25,990 nt of DNA, taken from contig MU070560.1 in assembly GCA_002284615.2 (NCBI GenBank), positions 1 through 25,990 on the forward strand. Direction: 5' to 3'. Below the pieces are notes generated by a model, which was not told the origin of the DNA, did not search any database, and saw only the letters and a program-made list of their open reading frames with translations. The DNA is from Dunaliella salina (Eukaryota; Chlorophyta; Chlorophyceae; Chlamydomonadales; Dunaliellaceae). This document shows, piece by piece, positions 17,220 through 25,990 of the stretch (its first letter is position 1; each line of letters starts with the position of its first letter). The position numbers and the translations under genes were made by a program.

Positions 17220-17940
17220 ACCTTGTAAACCTAACTTGGGCATTTTTGGAGGGTTTGTCACAGGAAACTTTTCTGAGCCACCCTGGCCAACCCGTCCCCA
17301 ATTTTTTGTTTGTGCAGTCCTCTTCTATGGTTAAAAAGACACGACTTTGCAAAAAAGTTGGGGGGTTAATGCTAATACAAACTTATTCTGAAAACAAGTT
17401 CTATTCTTCCCATTACATTCCTACCAACCGGTCGACCGACCGTTCCCGCAGCAGCGCGAACTAATCCAATGTGGTCCAGTGGGTAGTCAGGCATGAAGAT
17501 TTGGTGGTGAAAACTAGAGTGCACGCCGCAGCTGATTAGGCGTACGGGGCAAAATCCTGGACAATTCTGCATTCTGCTCTACTGAAACAGNCATGTACAT
17601 AATGCATCCAAAATTATGTGTCCAAGGTTCGGCCCCGCNTATGTAATGATCATATAAAAAACACCTGTTTTTGGGGGGTAGGTGTCCAGTTTTGGCATAA
17701 TTGTCGTTTTTGCCTTGCACGGTGACTGCATGCAAGGAAAATATACGTTTATTTTGAGAGTGCGTNGTCATGTAATTACATGCATGACCATTTTGGACGG
17801 CGAGAGGGTACAAGTGGTCAAGATTGCCCTTGTGTGTTTGTGCAGAATAATTATTTTTGAGCTGCGTTATTGATGCGTGGATGCAAAACTAATAATCATT
17901 GAGGGGGGTGTGACGAGTCCAATCGGGCACAGTAAGTCCC
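17220..17940. other. Anonymous DNA with assembly Ns and a short palindrome
   Basis: Ns occur at 17591, 17639 and 17766. CATGTAATTACATG (17769-17782) is a perfect 14-bp palindrome. No gene could be supported. Confidence 0.3.
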
Positions 17941-17961
17941 TTTGTTTTCAGACTTGGGTTA

Positions 17962-18110
17962 TCACTCTCTTGCTGTGGCGGCGTCCCGCTGCTGCCGGAT
18001 GAGCTTCACCATGAGTCTGAAACGCAATGAGTTTTTCACCTCAGCGCGTGTCTCGGTACTCATGCCCTTTGCCACCAGGATGAAACATGATTGGCATGTA
18101 CAATTCCCAA
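17962..18110. other. Coding-like block, strand undecided
   Basis: On the minus strand the frame MSTETRAEVKNSLRFRLMVK continues LIRQQRDAATARE and stops at 17964-17962; it is highly charged and helical in character, with GC-rich third positions. On the plus strand a good acceptor (CCTTTGTTTTCAG, ending 17951) precedes another open frame (SLAVAASRCCRMSFTMSLKR). Both cannot be right, and no family is recognised on either strand. Confidence 0.3.
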
Positions 18111-18344
18111 AGGTCCTAAAATTTCTTTTAAAAAACAGTTGATGGAAAATTGTGACGCTTACAGATACACCAGAATTGTACCATTCAANCTGAGTATTTG
18201 GCTTGCTTTCAGAAAGAACATCTGTGCTGGCAAACCAGAAAATACTCTCAAACTTGAGTGAAACAATTTCATTGCATTGAAAAAAAATTAATCAACAGGA
18301 AGCTCGAGCAAGCATGTTCTTTGGTCGGCGCGCGCCTTAAAACT

Positions 18345-19030
18345 TTATTTGTTCAGAATTCTCGGAGCTCAAGAGCTATCAATTGGTACATCTATAAAGG
18401 AGGCGGGGGGTGGTGGATGGTTTTTGGGGGGTTTGCCCCCCCCCCCCCCTCCAAAAATTCTAGGCCACTTCTAAACAGTTTTAACTATTATTGGAATCCT
18501 GAGATCGGGAACTAACGTTCGGCACCCCTTTGAGCAAAGTGGGTGAAGGTGGGGACCTATGTGGATGAATCAGATTCAATGCTACATGTGCATAGTGTAA
18601 GTCCCGCGGTGAGCAGAGGCAAACACGAAGCAACCAAAATGGAACTTTCAGGGTAGAGACAATGCACTGTGTGTCGTTGCATGGTGAAGTGAAACGGGCA
18701 GGTTGAGGACCCGCAAGCCAGAAAGAAAGAAAGAAAACAAACTAAAAATTACTACGAATGTAAAGGCAGACAAACCCAAGGGTTTCTTCCTACATCAATC
18801 AAGGGGCCTTGGAAGCCATTTATGGGTGCCCAGAAGGGCAGGTATGCATGAGCGTCTATTTCTCGAATTTCGCCTCATAATTCTGCTGCAAACCATTTTT
18901 TCTCTGTGCTGAACATGCAGATGGGTGCAGAATTGAGCAAGGAGAAAATAGGTACCCTTAATGTCTGGATTGGGGCACTCGAAGAGGGTTTGTGGGTGGT
19001 GTGTGCATCGAAGTGGTCCAGCCCAAAATT
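18345..19030 (+). repeat. Family D dispersed repeat, copy 2
   Basis: GAGCTCAAGAGCTATCAATTGG and a poly-G/poly-C patch (18407-18453) start a unit. It continues with GGCAAACACGAAGCAACCAA, CAATGCACTGTGTGTCGTTG, GGGTGCCCAGAAGGGCAGG and TAGGTACCC. It is interrupted by a short retroelement insertion at 18711-18805. Confidence 0.6.
18711..18805 (-). mobile_element. Solo family A-type 3' end inserted in a family D copy
   Basis: On the minus strand it reads CCCCTTGATTGATGTAGGAAG, then a stem AAACCC-TT-GGGTTT, then a TTTC tail. This resembles the family A 3' UTR end. AAGCCA lies on both sides (before 18721 and after 18815), and removing the insert restores the family D sequence GCAAGCCA...GGGTGCC. A target-site duplication of about 6 bases is therefore likely. 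Confidence 0.5.
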
Positions 19031-19439
19031 TACTCACGCCCTCCAACAGGATATAATTTTTGAGCCTCCTGTATTCGAGATGAAGAAAATGATATACAGT
19101 CAAGGCACAATGGACTGAGCATTTTTACGATGTATAAAGAATTGTGTACATGCTCATAACATCATATTATGATAAAAGTTAACCTTCAGCCAAGTAATTT
19201 GGTCGCTCATTATTAAGAGAAAATTCCAGAGGGGGGCAACGGAGGCCTGAACTGGAGGTACTTTTCAAATGTTCCCTGCATCTATGCCCCCCAACTGACA
19301 CTTTTAGAGATCATTGCCCAAATATCCGTAGCACCTGAGCTTAAAAAGTGCCAGTTGGGGAGCACCTGCCTAATTGGACATGGCGTGAACCCTGTTTTTC
19401 GCCACCAACTCTTCTTTCCGGACCACCTACTGCACCAAA
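19031..19439. other. Non-coding stretch between repeats
   Basis: No gene or recognised repeat could be supported. Confidence 0.3.
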
Positions 19440-19625
19440 TTGGAAGATATTTAGTAATTTGGAGTCTTTGTACCAAAAGAATATCATTGGAAAAATGGAG
19501 TGAAAAGACCCAGTAGTTGATCAGATACAGAATTTCAGCCATTTCCCTGAAAGACATTGCAGCACAGGGGATGCCAACAGGTCAATTTCTGACCTTCTTC
19601 TTTCCAAATTTTGAATATGCACGGT
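19440..19625 (-). repeat. Family G repeat, minus copy
   Basis: On the minus strand TTTGGAAAGAAGAAGGTCA, GAAATTCTGTATCTG, TGGGTCTTTTCACTCCATTT and CAATGATATTCTTTnGTACAA match 13930-14095. It lies downstream, in repeat sense, of a family D copy, as at 13300-14110, so D and G may be parts of one larger element. Confidence 0.55.
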
Positions 19626-19789
19626 GTTAGGATCATATATAAGAGTTATAAACGTAAAATGTTTTGAGTGAAAAATGGTCCTAAGGTGGAGCTGTGGGCC
19701 ATTTTAGGGTGATCTGAGGCCAGGAGAGTGATCTGGGGTCCTCCGATTTTTGTCATTTTTTCAAATGCAATATTTTTTTAAATAAAGAT

Positions 19790-20415
19790 GAGTGGCAGCA
19801 GGAGGGTAAAAAAAATCATTGGACACGGGGATCAAAAATTGGCCCAGACCCCCTGGACCCCCCCCCTAAACCCCCCTTTCCAGTGGCCCAATGCAGACAA
19901 GAAGGGTACCAATCTGCTCCTCTTTCAAATAGCTATCAATCTGCATATTCATCACATTCAAATATTGAGTTGGAGCAGAGTTATGGGGCAAAACTTGATG
20001 AGTAGACGCCCATGCAAACCTGCCCTTCCAGGCACCCTCAACTGGCTTGCAAGTTCATAAACTGCCCTTCTGATTTCACCATGCAAGGACATATTATACA
20101 TTGTCACTATCATGACAGTTTGGATTTGTTTACTGCATGTTTGCCTTCACACCCCCAGCAACCCACACCCCTGTGCATGTAGCACTGACTCTGATCCATG
20201 CACAGAGATCCTCCCTTTTACCCAATTTGCTTAAAGAGGGTGCCAAACGACAGTTTTTAAGCTCAGGATTCCGATGATATACTCAAATTCTCTGGAACTG
20301 GCTCAGAAATTTTTTAGAGGGGGGGTCCCAAAAACTGGATACCCCCTTGACCCCCCCCCCCCCCCCCCTTGAACTCCTCCGATTGGACCCATATATATAC
20401 CAATCGATAGGTTTT
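19790..20415 (-). repeat. Family D dispersed repeat, copy 3 (minus)
   Basis: This minus copy spans from CCAATCGATAGG (20403-20411, repeat start) through a poly-G tract, TGCATGGATCAGAGTCAGTGC, GGCAAACATGCAGTAAACAA and GGGTACC to CCCTCCTGCTGCC at about 19795-19807. Together with copy 4 it defines the fullest unit, about 630 bp. Confidence 0.65.
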
Positions 20416-20639
20416 GCTGCGCATAAAACATAAATATACCGTACAGAGTCTTGGTCATTCCGCTCCCCTCAAAAAAAATTTATCTTTTTATTCCCGCAGT
20501 AATCCTGCACCCCTCTCAATATTTTTTTTGGGTTTCCCGCATGTTCCCGCAGGGGCAATTAGCCCCCTTTTGCCCTCTAAAATCCGCAAAAATAATTGTT
20601 TTTCAATTTTTGCACTTTCCCGCAGCCTCAACAGGAGGG
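20416..20639. other. Spacer between two family D copies
   Basis: It contains several CCCGCAG and CCTGCACCCCTC-type words also found at 21370-21410. No coding sequence is evident. Confidence 0.3.
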
Positions 20640-21290
20640 TAAGAAAAATTTCTGTAGGACCACGTGTCGAATTTTTAGGTGGGGACCCCCTGAGGGACCC
20701 ACCACCCCCAAAACCCCCCTTCCTGTGCCCCAATCCAGACAAAAATGGTACCAATCTGCTCCTTCTCAAATTCCCCATTCATCTGCAAATTCATTGCACA
20801 TAAAGAGTGAGTCGCAGCAGACTTATGGGGCAAAAACTGAGCAGCAGACGCCCATGTGTACCTGCCCTTCCAGGCACCCACAAGTGGCTTGCAAGTCCAC
20901 AAACTGTCCTCCTGACTTCACCATGCAATGTATGAATATAATTCCTTGTCACTTTCCTGGAAGTTTGGATTGGTTTGCCGCATGTTTGCCTCGATACCCC
21001 CTGCTGCCCACACCCTAGCGCTCATGGCACTGACTCCCAGCCATGCACACAGACCCCCCCTTTTACTCAATTTGCACAAAAAGCGTGCCAATTAATAGTT
21101 CTTGAGCTCAGGAGTCCAATGATATATTCAAAATCCCGTAGAAGTGGCCCAGAAAATTTCTGGAGGGGGGGTCCCAAAAAGTCAAAACCCCCCTCAACCA
21201 CCCACCACCCCCCACCTCCTTCGATTGGACCCGTATATACACCAATCGATAGCTCTCGATCTCAGGATTCCAAAAATATAGTTTTTTATG
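20640..21290 (-). repeat. Family D dispersed repeat, copy 4 (minus)
   Basis: It follows the same order as copy 3: GATCGAGAGCTATCGATTGG near 21240-21262, TGGGAGTCAGTGCC, GAGGCAAACATGCGGCAAACC, GGGTGCCTGGAAGGGCAGG and GGTACC, ending CCCTCCTGTTG near 20630-20640. Its two flanks differ from those of copy 3, which helps define the repeat ends. Confidence 0.65.
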
Positions 21291-21482
21291 AGGAAGTGCA
21301 CATGAGGGCCAAAAGTTATGCTTTCTGCAGCCTCCTGGCCTCATAATAATTATTTCTAGGTCGTCCTGCAGTCATCCCGCACCCCTCAAAAACGCTCTTT
21401 TTGCAGGATGATAAAAATTCCGTACGGTATGATGAAGGAAAAATGCGGTTTGTTGTTGTTCTGTTGTGGAAAAGCTGATACA

Positions 21483-21692
21483 TCATGAGACCCAGAGTGG
21501 GTGATACCCTTGGAGGGGTGTGGAAAAAGGTTGACATGCTTTTTTATCTTGTATATTATCATCAGCCGGACATAAGTCACAATGAGGGGAGGAACTGGGA
21601 TTCCAAGTTGCTAACTCATAATGGAGGGTGTGAACACGGTGTCTGAAGCGAGCCGTGCTGCGAATGACATCCTGGGGGAGGTCAAGGAACAT
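21483..21692 (-). pseudogene. Family C zinc-region fragment, minus strand
   Basis: The minus frame reads MFLDLPQDVIRSTARFRHRV, HTLHYELATWNPSSSPHCDL, CPADDNIQDKK and then shifts. The first C-x2-C pair is present; the downstream H-x4-C part is degraded. It lies head to head, about 100 bases from the plus-strand copy at 21797. Confidence 0.55.
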
Positions 21693-21796
21693 GTATTTTG
21701 GAGGGCTGTGGGGAATGCGTAACCAAGGCCCTGTTTGTAGGCGGGGTTATGAGAGAATGTGGGTAGAGCCTATAGCTATCCAGTTAACTATTTCAG

Positions 21797-22183
21797 CCGT
21801 GCCCAAGTACTTTTACCTGGACCTCCCTAAACACATTGTTCNGAGGGTAACTCGTTTCAGACTTTGTGTCCATGCTCTAAAAGCTGAACAAGCTTCCTGG
21901 GACGGCTATGTTTCCCCCTCATGTGATTTCTGCAATGCCCAAGGTTATTGAATTTATTCAGGATGAATCACATGTTATTTTCAGGTTTACTCATCCTCAC
22001 ATATGAGCCCTCTCCGTAGAGGAGCATACTTACAGATTAGATGCATGGGGGGTGGGGTTCCTGCCGAGATATGTCCAGGAGCCCTGGAAGATCCCTTTCC
22101 TCACCTCATCTGTGCTATGTCTAACCCACTCTGTCAACCTTTTGCAGAACCTCATCAGGCCCCAAATGTCTCTGATTTATAGT
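21797..22183 (+). pseudogene. Family C reverse-transcriptase C-terminus, plus strand
   Basis: The frame reads VPKYFYLDLPKHIV (N at 21842), VTRFRLCVHALKAEQASWDG, SPSCDFCNAQGY, then after a stop and shift QDESHVIFRFTHPH. The final Cys of the zinc motif is Phe. A later frame, MSNPLCQPFAEPHQAPNVSD, ends TAG at about 22181-22183 and may be the protein end, comparable with IEQPNYQAEGYVPL at 17180-17219. Several disruptions make it a relic. Confidence 0.55.
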
Positions 22184-23330
22184 ATGCAACTGATTAACTC
22201 TCCTGGTCAGCACTTTAAACTTTAAAGCTGGTGGGAATTTTTGTGGTGGATGGAGGATTTTCCATGCGGCAATTTTCAGCTGCGGAGTATCCTACCTTCA
22301 GCGCATCAGATGTCTGGGGGGTGACTCTAGCTGATTCTATTTCTCTGGGTCACGATGGATAGAATAGGCTGCCTGTCCTGAGCCTGCCTGCCTATGCTAC
22401 TAGAAATATCTGTGAGTGCACACATCATCACGCGCATTGCCTTTGTTGTCTTGTTAGATCGCACACAGTGTTCTTGGTTATCTTTGTGCTTTGAGCAGCC
22501 AACCTCCCCGAGGTAAAACTTCTGGAGATTTTGCCTCAACTGCAACGTTCACTCCTGTGAAGCAACTTTTCTTTGTTGGCTCTGTTCACTTCCTTGCACC
22601 AACCAGTTGACACATCTTCATCGTATGCACTCTCAAGAATTATGGTTCTTACCATCTGCTGTCGTCTGTTTCTCATCCTTGCATCTGGCAAGAATTAGGG
22701 GGGTAGTGGTCTGTGCTCCCAGGTCGGTGATGAATGTGTGACGCTGATCTCGCACAACAGCTGTCACGCTGAATCTTGGTTATTGCTGAATCCTGGTCAT
22801 GCAGTCAGTTAGTTATTACCTTGTATCCTTAGACTGGCTCAACAACTGGCCAACCAGTTGTTGATAATTGTTTGTTGTGCACATTGGATTGGACTTTTCA
22901 GAGTTGTATCCAATGGTCTGGATTTGACATCACCTATTCTCAGCATTGTAGACCGAGCAGATGATGGAGTAGTCTCCCATTGCCCTGGGGCAAAGGGGGC
23001 ACGGGCCTGGCAACCGTGTACCAAAGCTGAGTATGTCTTGTGTGTGAAGAAGAAGTGCTGTGCTGCATCATGCGGGAGTGCAGCAAGGAACAGCAAACCC
23101 AGAATCCCAGCAACCCTGTCTCACTCGCATCTCTTCCCATCAGCTCGGGTGAACTTGTCCCTTGTCTGGATGGTTGTAGCCAGCTCTGGACGTTAAACAC
23201 CCATTTCTCAACAACTAATCTGTGAGTATGCTTCTCTGTTCTAAGGTCCCCTCTCTCTGCTTACGCATACATATGTGTTACAAAGGGGAGCTAAAATAGC
23301 CGGTCGCCTATTGCCCACGCAACATTGGTA
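22184..23330. other. Mostly anonymous DNA
   Basis: A 112-codon plus frame (22858-23196) overlaps an 85-codon minus frame, and neither has a known motif. A perfect 10-bp inverted repeat CAACAACTGG-CCAA-CCAGTTGTTG lies at 22840-22863. AGTATGCTTCTCTGTTCT (about 23225-23243) is identical to a family C stretch at 2278-2296, so a small family C scrap is present. Confidence 0.35.
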
Positions 23331-23334
23331 GTGA

Positions 23335-23430
23335 AGCTCCCAGTGGTCTAGCCAACCAACAGAGTGATGAGATGCGACTCAAGTACGCAGGTAACCCGAG
23401 GGTCCCCAGTTCGATTCCAGGGCCAAAAAT
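23335..23430 (+). mobile_element. tRNA-like SINE head
   Basis: GTGGTCTAGCCAACC resembles an A box, and GGTCCCCAGTTCGATTCC, about 55 bases later, resembles a B box. The arms around the B box do not pair as a tRNA T-stem, so it is not an intact tRNA gene. No clear tail was identified downstream. Confidence 0.35.
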
Positions 23431-23899
23431 AGGTCTTCTCCCAAACGGCAAACGTGCAGGAGCCGTAATCTGCAGATGGGTAGGTGGGAGACACCTTTTC
23501 GTACCCTTGCGCCTCTGAGGCTAAGGGCTGGATCTTGAGTCTGCTGGACTGGGCCTCTTGACAGGAGTGTTGTGGGTGCCCTTGGTGTAGGCCAACTTGC
23601 TACTGGCGTTCACTGAAGACCTCGCAAAGACAAAATGTTAGCGAAGACTGCTCCCACACAGCTCCGATCCACTACCTACCAAGCTGGTGGGGTGCAAAAA
23701 GCGCAAGCTTGACTATGCTGGCACTTCTGGCTTCCATAACAATAGATGTAAGCTGCTTCCCCAACCACCACAGTCACCACTTGATCTTGAATGATTCAAG
23801 CTCACAGTCCAAATTATCGACTTGCTGACAAGAAGATCAGCAAGTCTTTCTCATCCTAATGGAGATGAACATTAAACAGCTCGTACTAGTAGTCGCAAC
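23431..23899. other. No confident gene upstream of family B
   Basis: The sequence may include further decayed family B coding sequence (for example KKRKLDYAGTSG near 23697), but the similarity is too weak to annotate. Confidence 0.3.
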
Positions 23900-24745
23900 A
23901 AAGTACCTAAAAGAGCACCTTGCACACAAAAGCATGCCTTTCATTTGGGCTTTCCTTCCAGTTCTGGAAGATGCCCGCTTTGTGGTGATATGACAACATT
24001 GATCACATGCTACTCAGGTGTACCAACCCAACAATGTATGGGATGCACACCAACAGACACCATGCAGGCCTTAGTCTCTGTGTAAAGAAAAGAAAAGGAA
24101 AATACATAAGCAGAGAAGCTCTCCTTACATCAATTAAAGACAGGGAGACACATTGGCTCAAAAGAGCCGTGATTCCCCTCCACTCAAGATGTGACACAAA
24201 AGCCCTCAGTAAAGGCTGTTATGGCTCATCCCTCATTGGTATGGATGGCTGCAATAATGAGAGACTCCAGAAACAAGGCATGTCAGTCCCTGAAAATATA
24301 ACATGGAAGCATTCATGATTGGGTATTCCCTAATGGTAATGGCTTTACAGCCCGCCACCAAAGCTGCCAGGATGCTATCTTTGCTTTATCCCATGCAGAC
24401 CAGTCCTCCACCAAGACCCCAGACCCCCTGATCATGACAGGGACGTCCACCTTGTTGAATTGCAATTTTGTCCAAACACCCACGTCACTTTCGATACCGC
24501 AGCAGCTCAACAAATTCACACTATGGCCAGACTTAGATCCCACACCTCAGGAAATCCAAACATGATTTTCTAAGTGACTCTACACATAACCTCAATTGGT
24601 CTGGCTGGCGCTGTATCTACAATCAATGTACAATTAAACCTCTTATGATCCTGGGTATTACCAAACCAAAAGTAAAATCACTTGCATTCAAGCCTACTTA
24701 CCATGCCAGCCAAAAATTGACACCCAGAAGAGAGAAAGAAAGACT
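23900..24745 (+). pseudogene. Family B zinc knuckle and restriction-like endonuclease, broken
   Basis: CPLCGDMTT followed after a one-base loss by DHMLLRCTNPTMYGM (23972-24036) is a C-x2-C-x7-H-x4-C knuckle like the one in family A, and TNRHHAG matches TERHNIA. After an inserted 3' UTR unit the reading resumes KALSKGCYGSSLIGMDGC, SCQDAIFAL (Asp 24371-24373) and DVHLVELQFCPNT (Glu 24457-24459). The catalytic Lys is replaced by Gln (24463-24465). MARLRSHTSGNPN and a stop-containing IGLAGAV block complete the domain. It is a relic of the same endonuclease lineage as 1430-1830. Confidence 0.6.
24083..24190 (-). mobile_element. Solo family A 3' UTR inserted into family B
   Basis: On the minus strand it reads CACGGCTCTTTTGAGCCAAT and TTAATTGATGTAAGGAGAG and ends with TTTTCTTTTC-like sequence, matching 900-990. 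The GGCTC-TTTT-GAGCC hairpin is intact, and the stem at 24106-24128 keeps its pairing through a G-C to A-T change. It splits the family B reading between TNRHHAG and KALSKG. It could be a severely 5'-truncated LINE or a 3'-UTR-derived SINE. Confidence 0.6.
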
Positions 24746-24796
24746 ACGCAATCCAAGTCTGGCTGCGTGCATTTAGCAAAGGTCATCTGCTTGAAT

Positions 24797-25195
24797 AACA
24801 GGGCCCCACTACACAGACCAAGAGGAAGAGGTGGTACAGAAGTCTACACCAGCAAGTTGGCCTCCACCATGGGATTTACGACACAACCCGTCATGCGGGC
24901 CCTGTCCAGCAAACTCCAGGCCCACCCCTAAGCCTCAGAGAAAGCCATCCAACATCTCAGCATGGGCCCCCCTCTTGCACAGGGGTCCGACTTCGAGAGC
25001 GGGAGGTGAGCACGCAGTTATGCATGCCCAAGCTGAGACACTCCACTTCTGAACACCTTCTTCACCGTGCCGACCTCTGAGACCACTTCTGCGCCAATGT
25101 CCGCCACCTGGCACTCGCACGCGCGCCCCGCCTGCGCCGCAAGCCAGCTCCAGAGGCCTCCTACGTGCATGGAGCTGCTGTTACTCCACTGCCAA
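24797..25195 (+). repeat. Block X, dispersed repeat copy 2
   Basis: It shares with 1001-1425 the stretches listed for that copy. Here it lies between the family B endonuclease and the family B C-terminal fragment, next to the (CTG)n run. The encoded function, if any, is unknown. Confidence 0.55.
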
Positions 25196-25196
25196 C

Positions 25197-25197
<1 letters not shown>

Positions 25198-25235
<38 letters not shown>
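25198..25235 (+). repeat. (CTG)n microsatellite, about 12 units
   Basis: An uninterrupted CTG run follows GCCAACC and is followed by AACGCCGC. It would encode polyleucine, polyalanine, polyserine or polyglutamine depending on strand and frame, but no gene is supported here. Confidence 0.9.
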
Positions 25236-25236
<1 letters not shown>

Positions 25237-25384
25237 AACGCCGCTGCTGCACGGGGACGACTTGCGGGATTGAACCACGAATGCACGGCTAGCGTGAACG
25301 AATACAAGGTTAGCGTGCACGGACCCATCCTACCACTGACTGCAACCAACAGGACGAACCCCAAGAACGTTCCAATTCTGCCAT

Positions 25385-25490
25385 GGCCACAAGGATTTGA
25401 TCCTGGGACCTCCTCCTTGCCAAACGCCTTCCTTGCCTTACGACCAGGGTGCCTAATATGAGGCCAGTTGAGCTACCTTGGTAGCTCGTG
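25385..25490 (-). mobile_element. tRNA-related SINE head, minus strand
   Basis: On the minus strand GGTAGCTCAACTGGCC is A-box-like and GGATCAAATCC is B-box-like, about 55 bases apart. It matches the plus-strand unit at 2299-2365, which supports a dispersed tRNA-derived family. The stems needed for a functional tRNA are incomplete. Confidence 0.45.
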
Positions 25491-25499
25491 CATACCCAT

Positions 25500-25630
25500 C
25501 GTTAACACCAGACATGCTCTTCAATTTCAGGGGGCTTCCAAGGGGGAGGTGGGTTGCTGGGCTAAAGGTGGTGGAGGGCAAATGAAGGAGAGTCCGGGCG
25601 TCCAGGGGCATAGCGGACAACCCCCCAGAT
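25500..25630 (+). pseudogene. Family B C-terminal fragment
   Basis: TTTCAGGGGGCTTCCAAGGG onward matches 1710-1725 in sequence, and the frame ending IADNPPDPHY corresponds to ASNPPDPH at 1800-1825. A CACCAGACATGCTCTTCAA stretch just before resembles the TRRA segment of family A. It continues the broken copy interrupted by block X and the SINE head. Confidence 0.5.
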
Positions 25631-25795
25631 CCTCATTATCTCTGTTTCTGGCTCTCTCATAGGCTGGCTGTGTCTAGTGTAGGTTCAGTGGGCATTAAAG
25701 GGCCTTTGTGAGGCCTCTAGCTTTCAAGTAAAGGAACCTTCCCTTAGCACATGGCCTGCATAGACCTTTTTTTTCATCTTTTTCCTCTTCTTGTT
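25631..25795 (+). mobile_element. Family B 3' UTR and tail, second copy
   Basis: CATAGGCTGGCTGTGTCTAG, GTGAGGCCTCTAGCTTTCAA, a shortened CCTTAGCACATGGCCTGC and a T/C tail parallel 1840-1960. It is followed at once by a family C fragment, as at 1975-2298. Confidence 0.55.
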
Positions 25796-25895
25796 CACAC
25801 TTTGAAAGTTTAGCAGGCCACTTCTGGGATGACAATTTTCCTCCGACATGTGATATTTGTGATGCTCAGTATGACGTGCAAGATGAACAGCATGA
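25796..25895 (+). pseudogene. Family C zinc-region fragment running into a microsatellite
   Basis: HTLKV, a TAG, QATSWDDN (after a one-base shift), CDICDAQYDVQDEQHD can be read, matching the 2150-2250 and 21870-21970 copies. The C-x2-C pair and the following His are present. The region that should read HVIF is replaced by a (GTT)n run, so the microsatellite grew from this codon area. Confidence 0.55.
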
Positions 25896-25989
<94 letters not shown>

Positions 25990-25990
25990 G
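25896..25990 (+). repeat. (GTT)n microsatellite at the window end
   Basis: At least 31 perfect GTT units run off the end of the window, so the true length is unknown. Confidence 0.95.

Noticed and set aside
17411..17450. CGGTCGACCG palindrome as a binding site
   Set aside because: It is a short palindrome with no adjacent gene or second copy.
22840..22863. 10-bp perfect inverted repeat as a regulatory hairpin or terminator
   Set aside because: No gene or T-run lies next to it; one such repeat in 26 kb may be chance.
23335..23430. Functional tRNA gene
   Set aside because: A-box and B-box words are present but the T-stem and acceptor stem do not pair.
25018..25320. Polyglutamine protein on the minus strand across the (CTG)n run
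   Set aside because: The open frame is produced by the microsatellite and block X repeat, with no other support.

Overview
The window looks like draft nuclear DNA from a eukaryote with intron-bearing genes and heavy retroelement decay. Long reading frames are rare, splice-site-like signals flank the few host-like coding blocks, (CTG)n, (GTT)n, GT-rich and poly-C tracts are common, and assembly Ns occur. Repeat style, intermediate GC content and the types of retroelement protein suggest a green alga, perhaps a chlorophyte. That is inference; no gene here fixes the species. No bacterial operon, CRISPR array, rRNA or intact tRNA gene was seen.

Most recognisable coding sequence is degraded non-LTR retrotransposon. 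Family A is best seen at 10022-13300 (+). Its order is an uncharacterised N-terminal part, a domain resembling PCIF1/CAPAM-type adenine-N6 methyltransferases, RNase H, a C-x2-C-x7-H-x4-C zinc knuckle, a PD-(D/E)XK restriction-like endonuclease, and a 3' UTR with a TTTTC-type tail. All of it is broken by stops and frameshifts, and no reverse transcriptase core is visible. Other family A pieces lie at 1-1000 (+) and 9618-9985 (-), with solo 3' ends at 18711-18805 and 24083-24190. Family B is a diverged relative (1430-1975, 14620-14745, 23900-24745, 25500-25790). Family C is the C-terminal, zinc-finger end of a different LINE-type reverse transcriptase (2046-2298, 9260-9590, 16560-17219, 21483-21692, 21797-22183, 25796-25895).

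Short elements with tRNA-like heads share the family B 3' end, so they look like SINEs depending on a LINE partner. A dispersed noncoding repeat (family D) has four copies (13300-13745, 18345-19030, 19790-20415, 20640-21290). A satellite built from TCTGATTCAGA motifs fills about 14740-16400, with a clean 157-bp unit near 15494-15963.

Host-like coding sequence is sparse. The best case is a minus-strand gene with a proline-rich terminal exon (3888-4111), a single-pass transmembrane exon (4810-4962) and a probable stalk exon (about 5672-5785); their splice phases fit together. A further candidate exon lies at 9014-9160 (-), and one coding-like block at 17962-18110 has undecided strand.

Layout: 1-2490 nested A/SINE/B/C fragments; 2490-9200 host-gene territory with introns and small repeats; 9240-13300 family C and the large family A element; 13300-14600 family D and associated repeats; 14620-16400 family B fragment and satellite; 16560-17219 family C; 17220-21300 anonymous DNA and three D copies; 21480-22190 two opposed C fragments; 22190-23900 mostly anonymous DNA; 23900-25990 family B, SINE-like and C fragments ending in a (GTT)n run. 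The two window ends repeat the order block X, B C-terminus, B 3' end, C zinc region.
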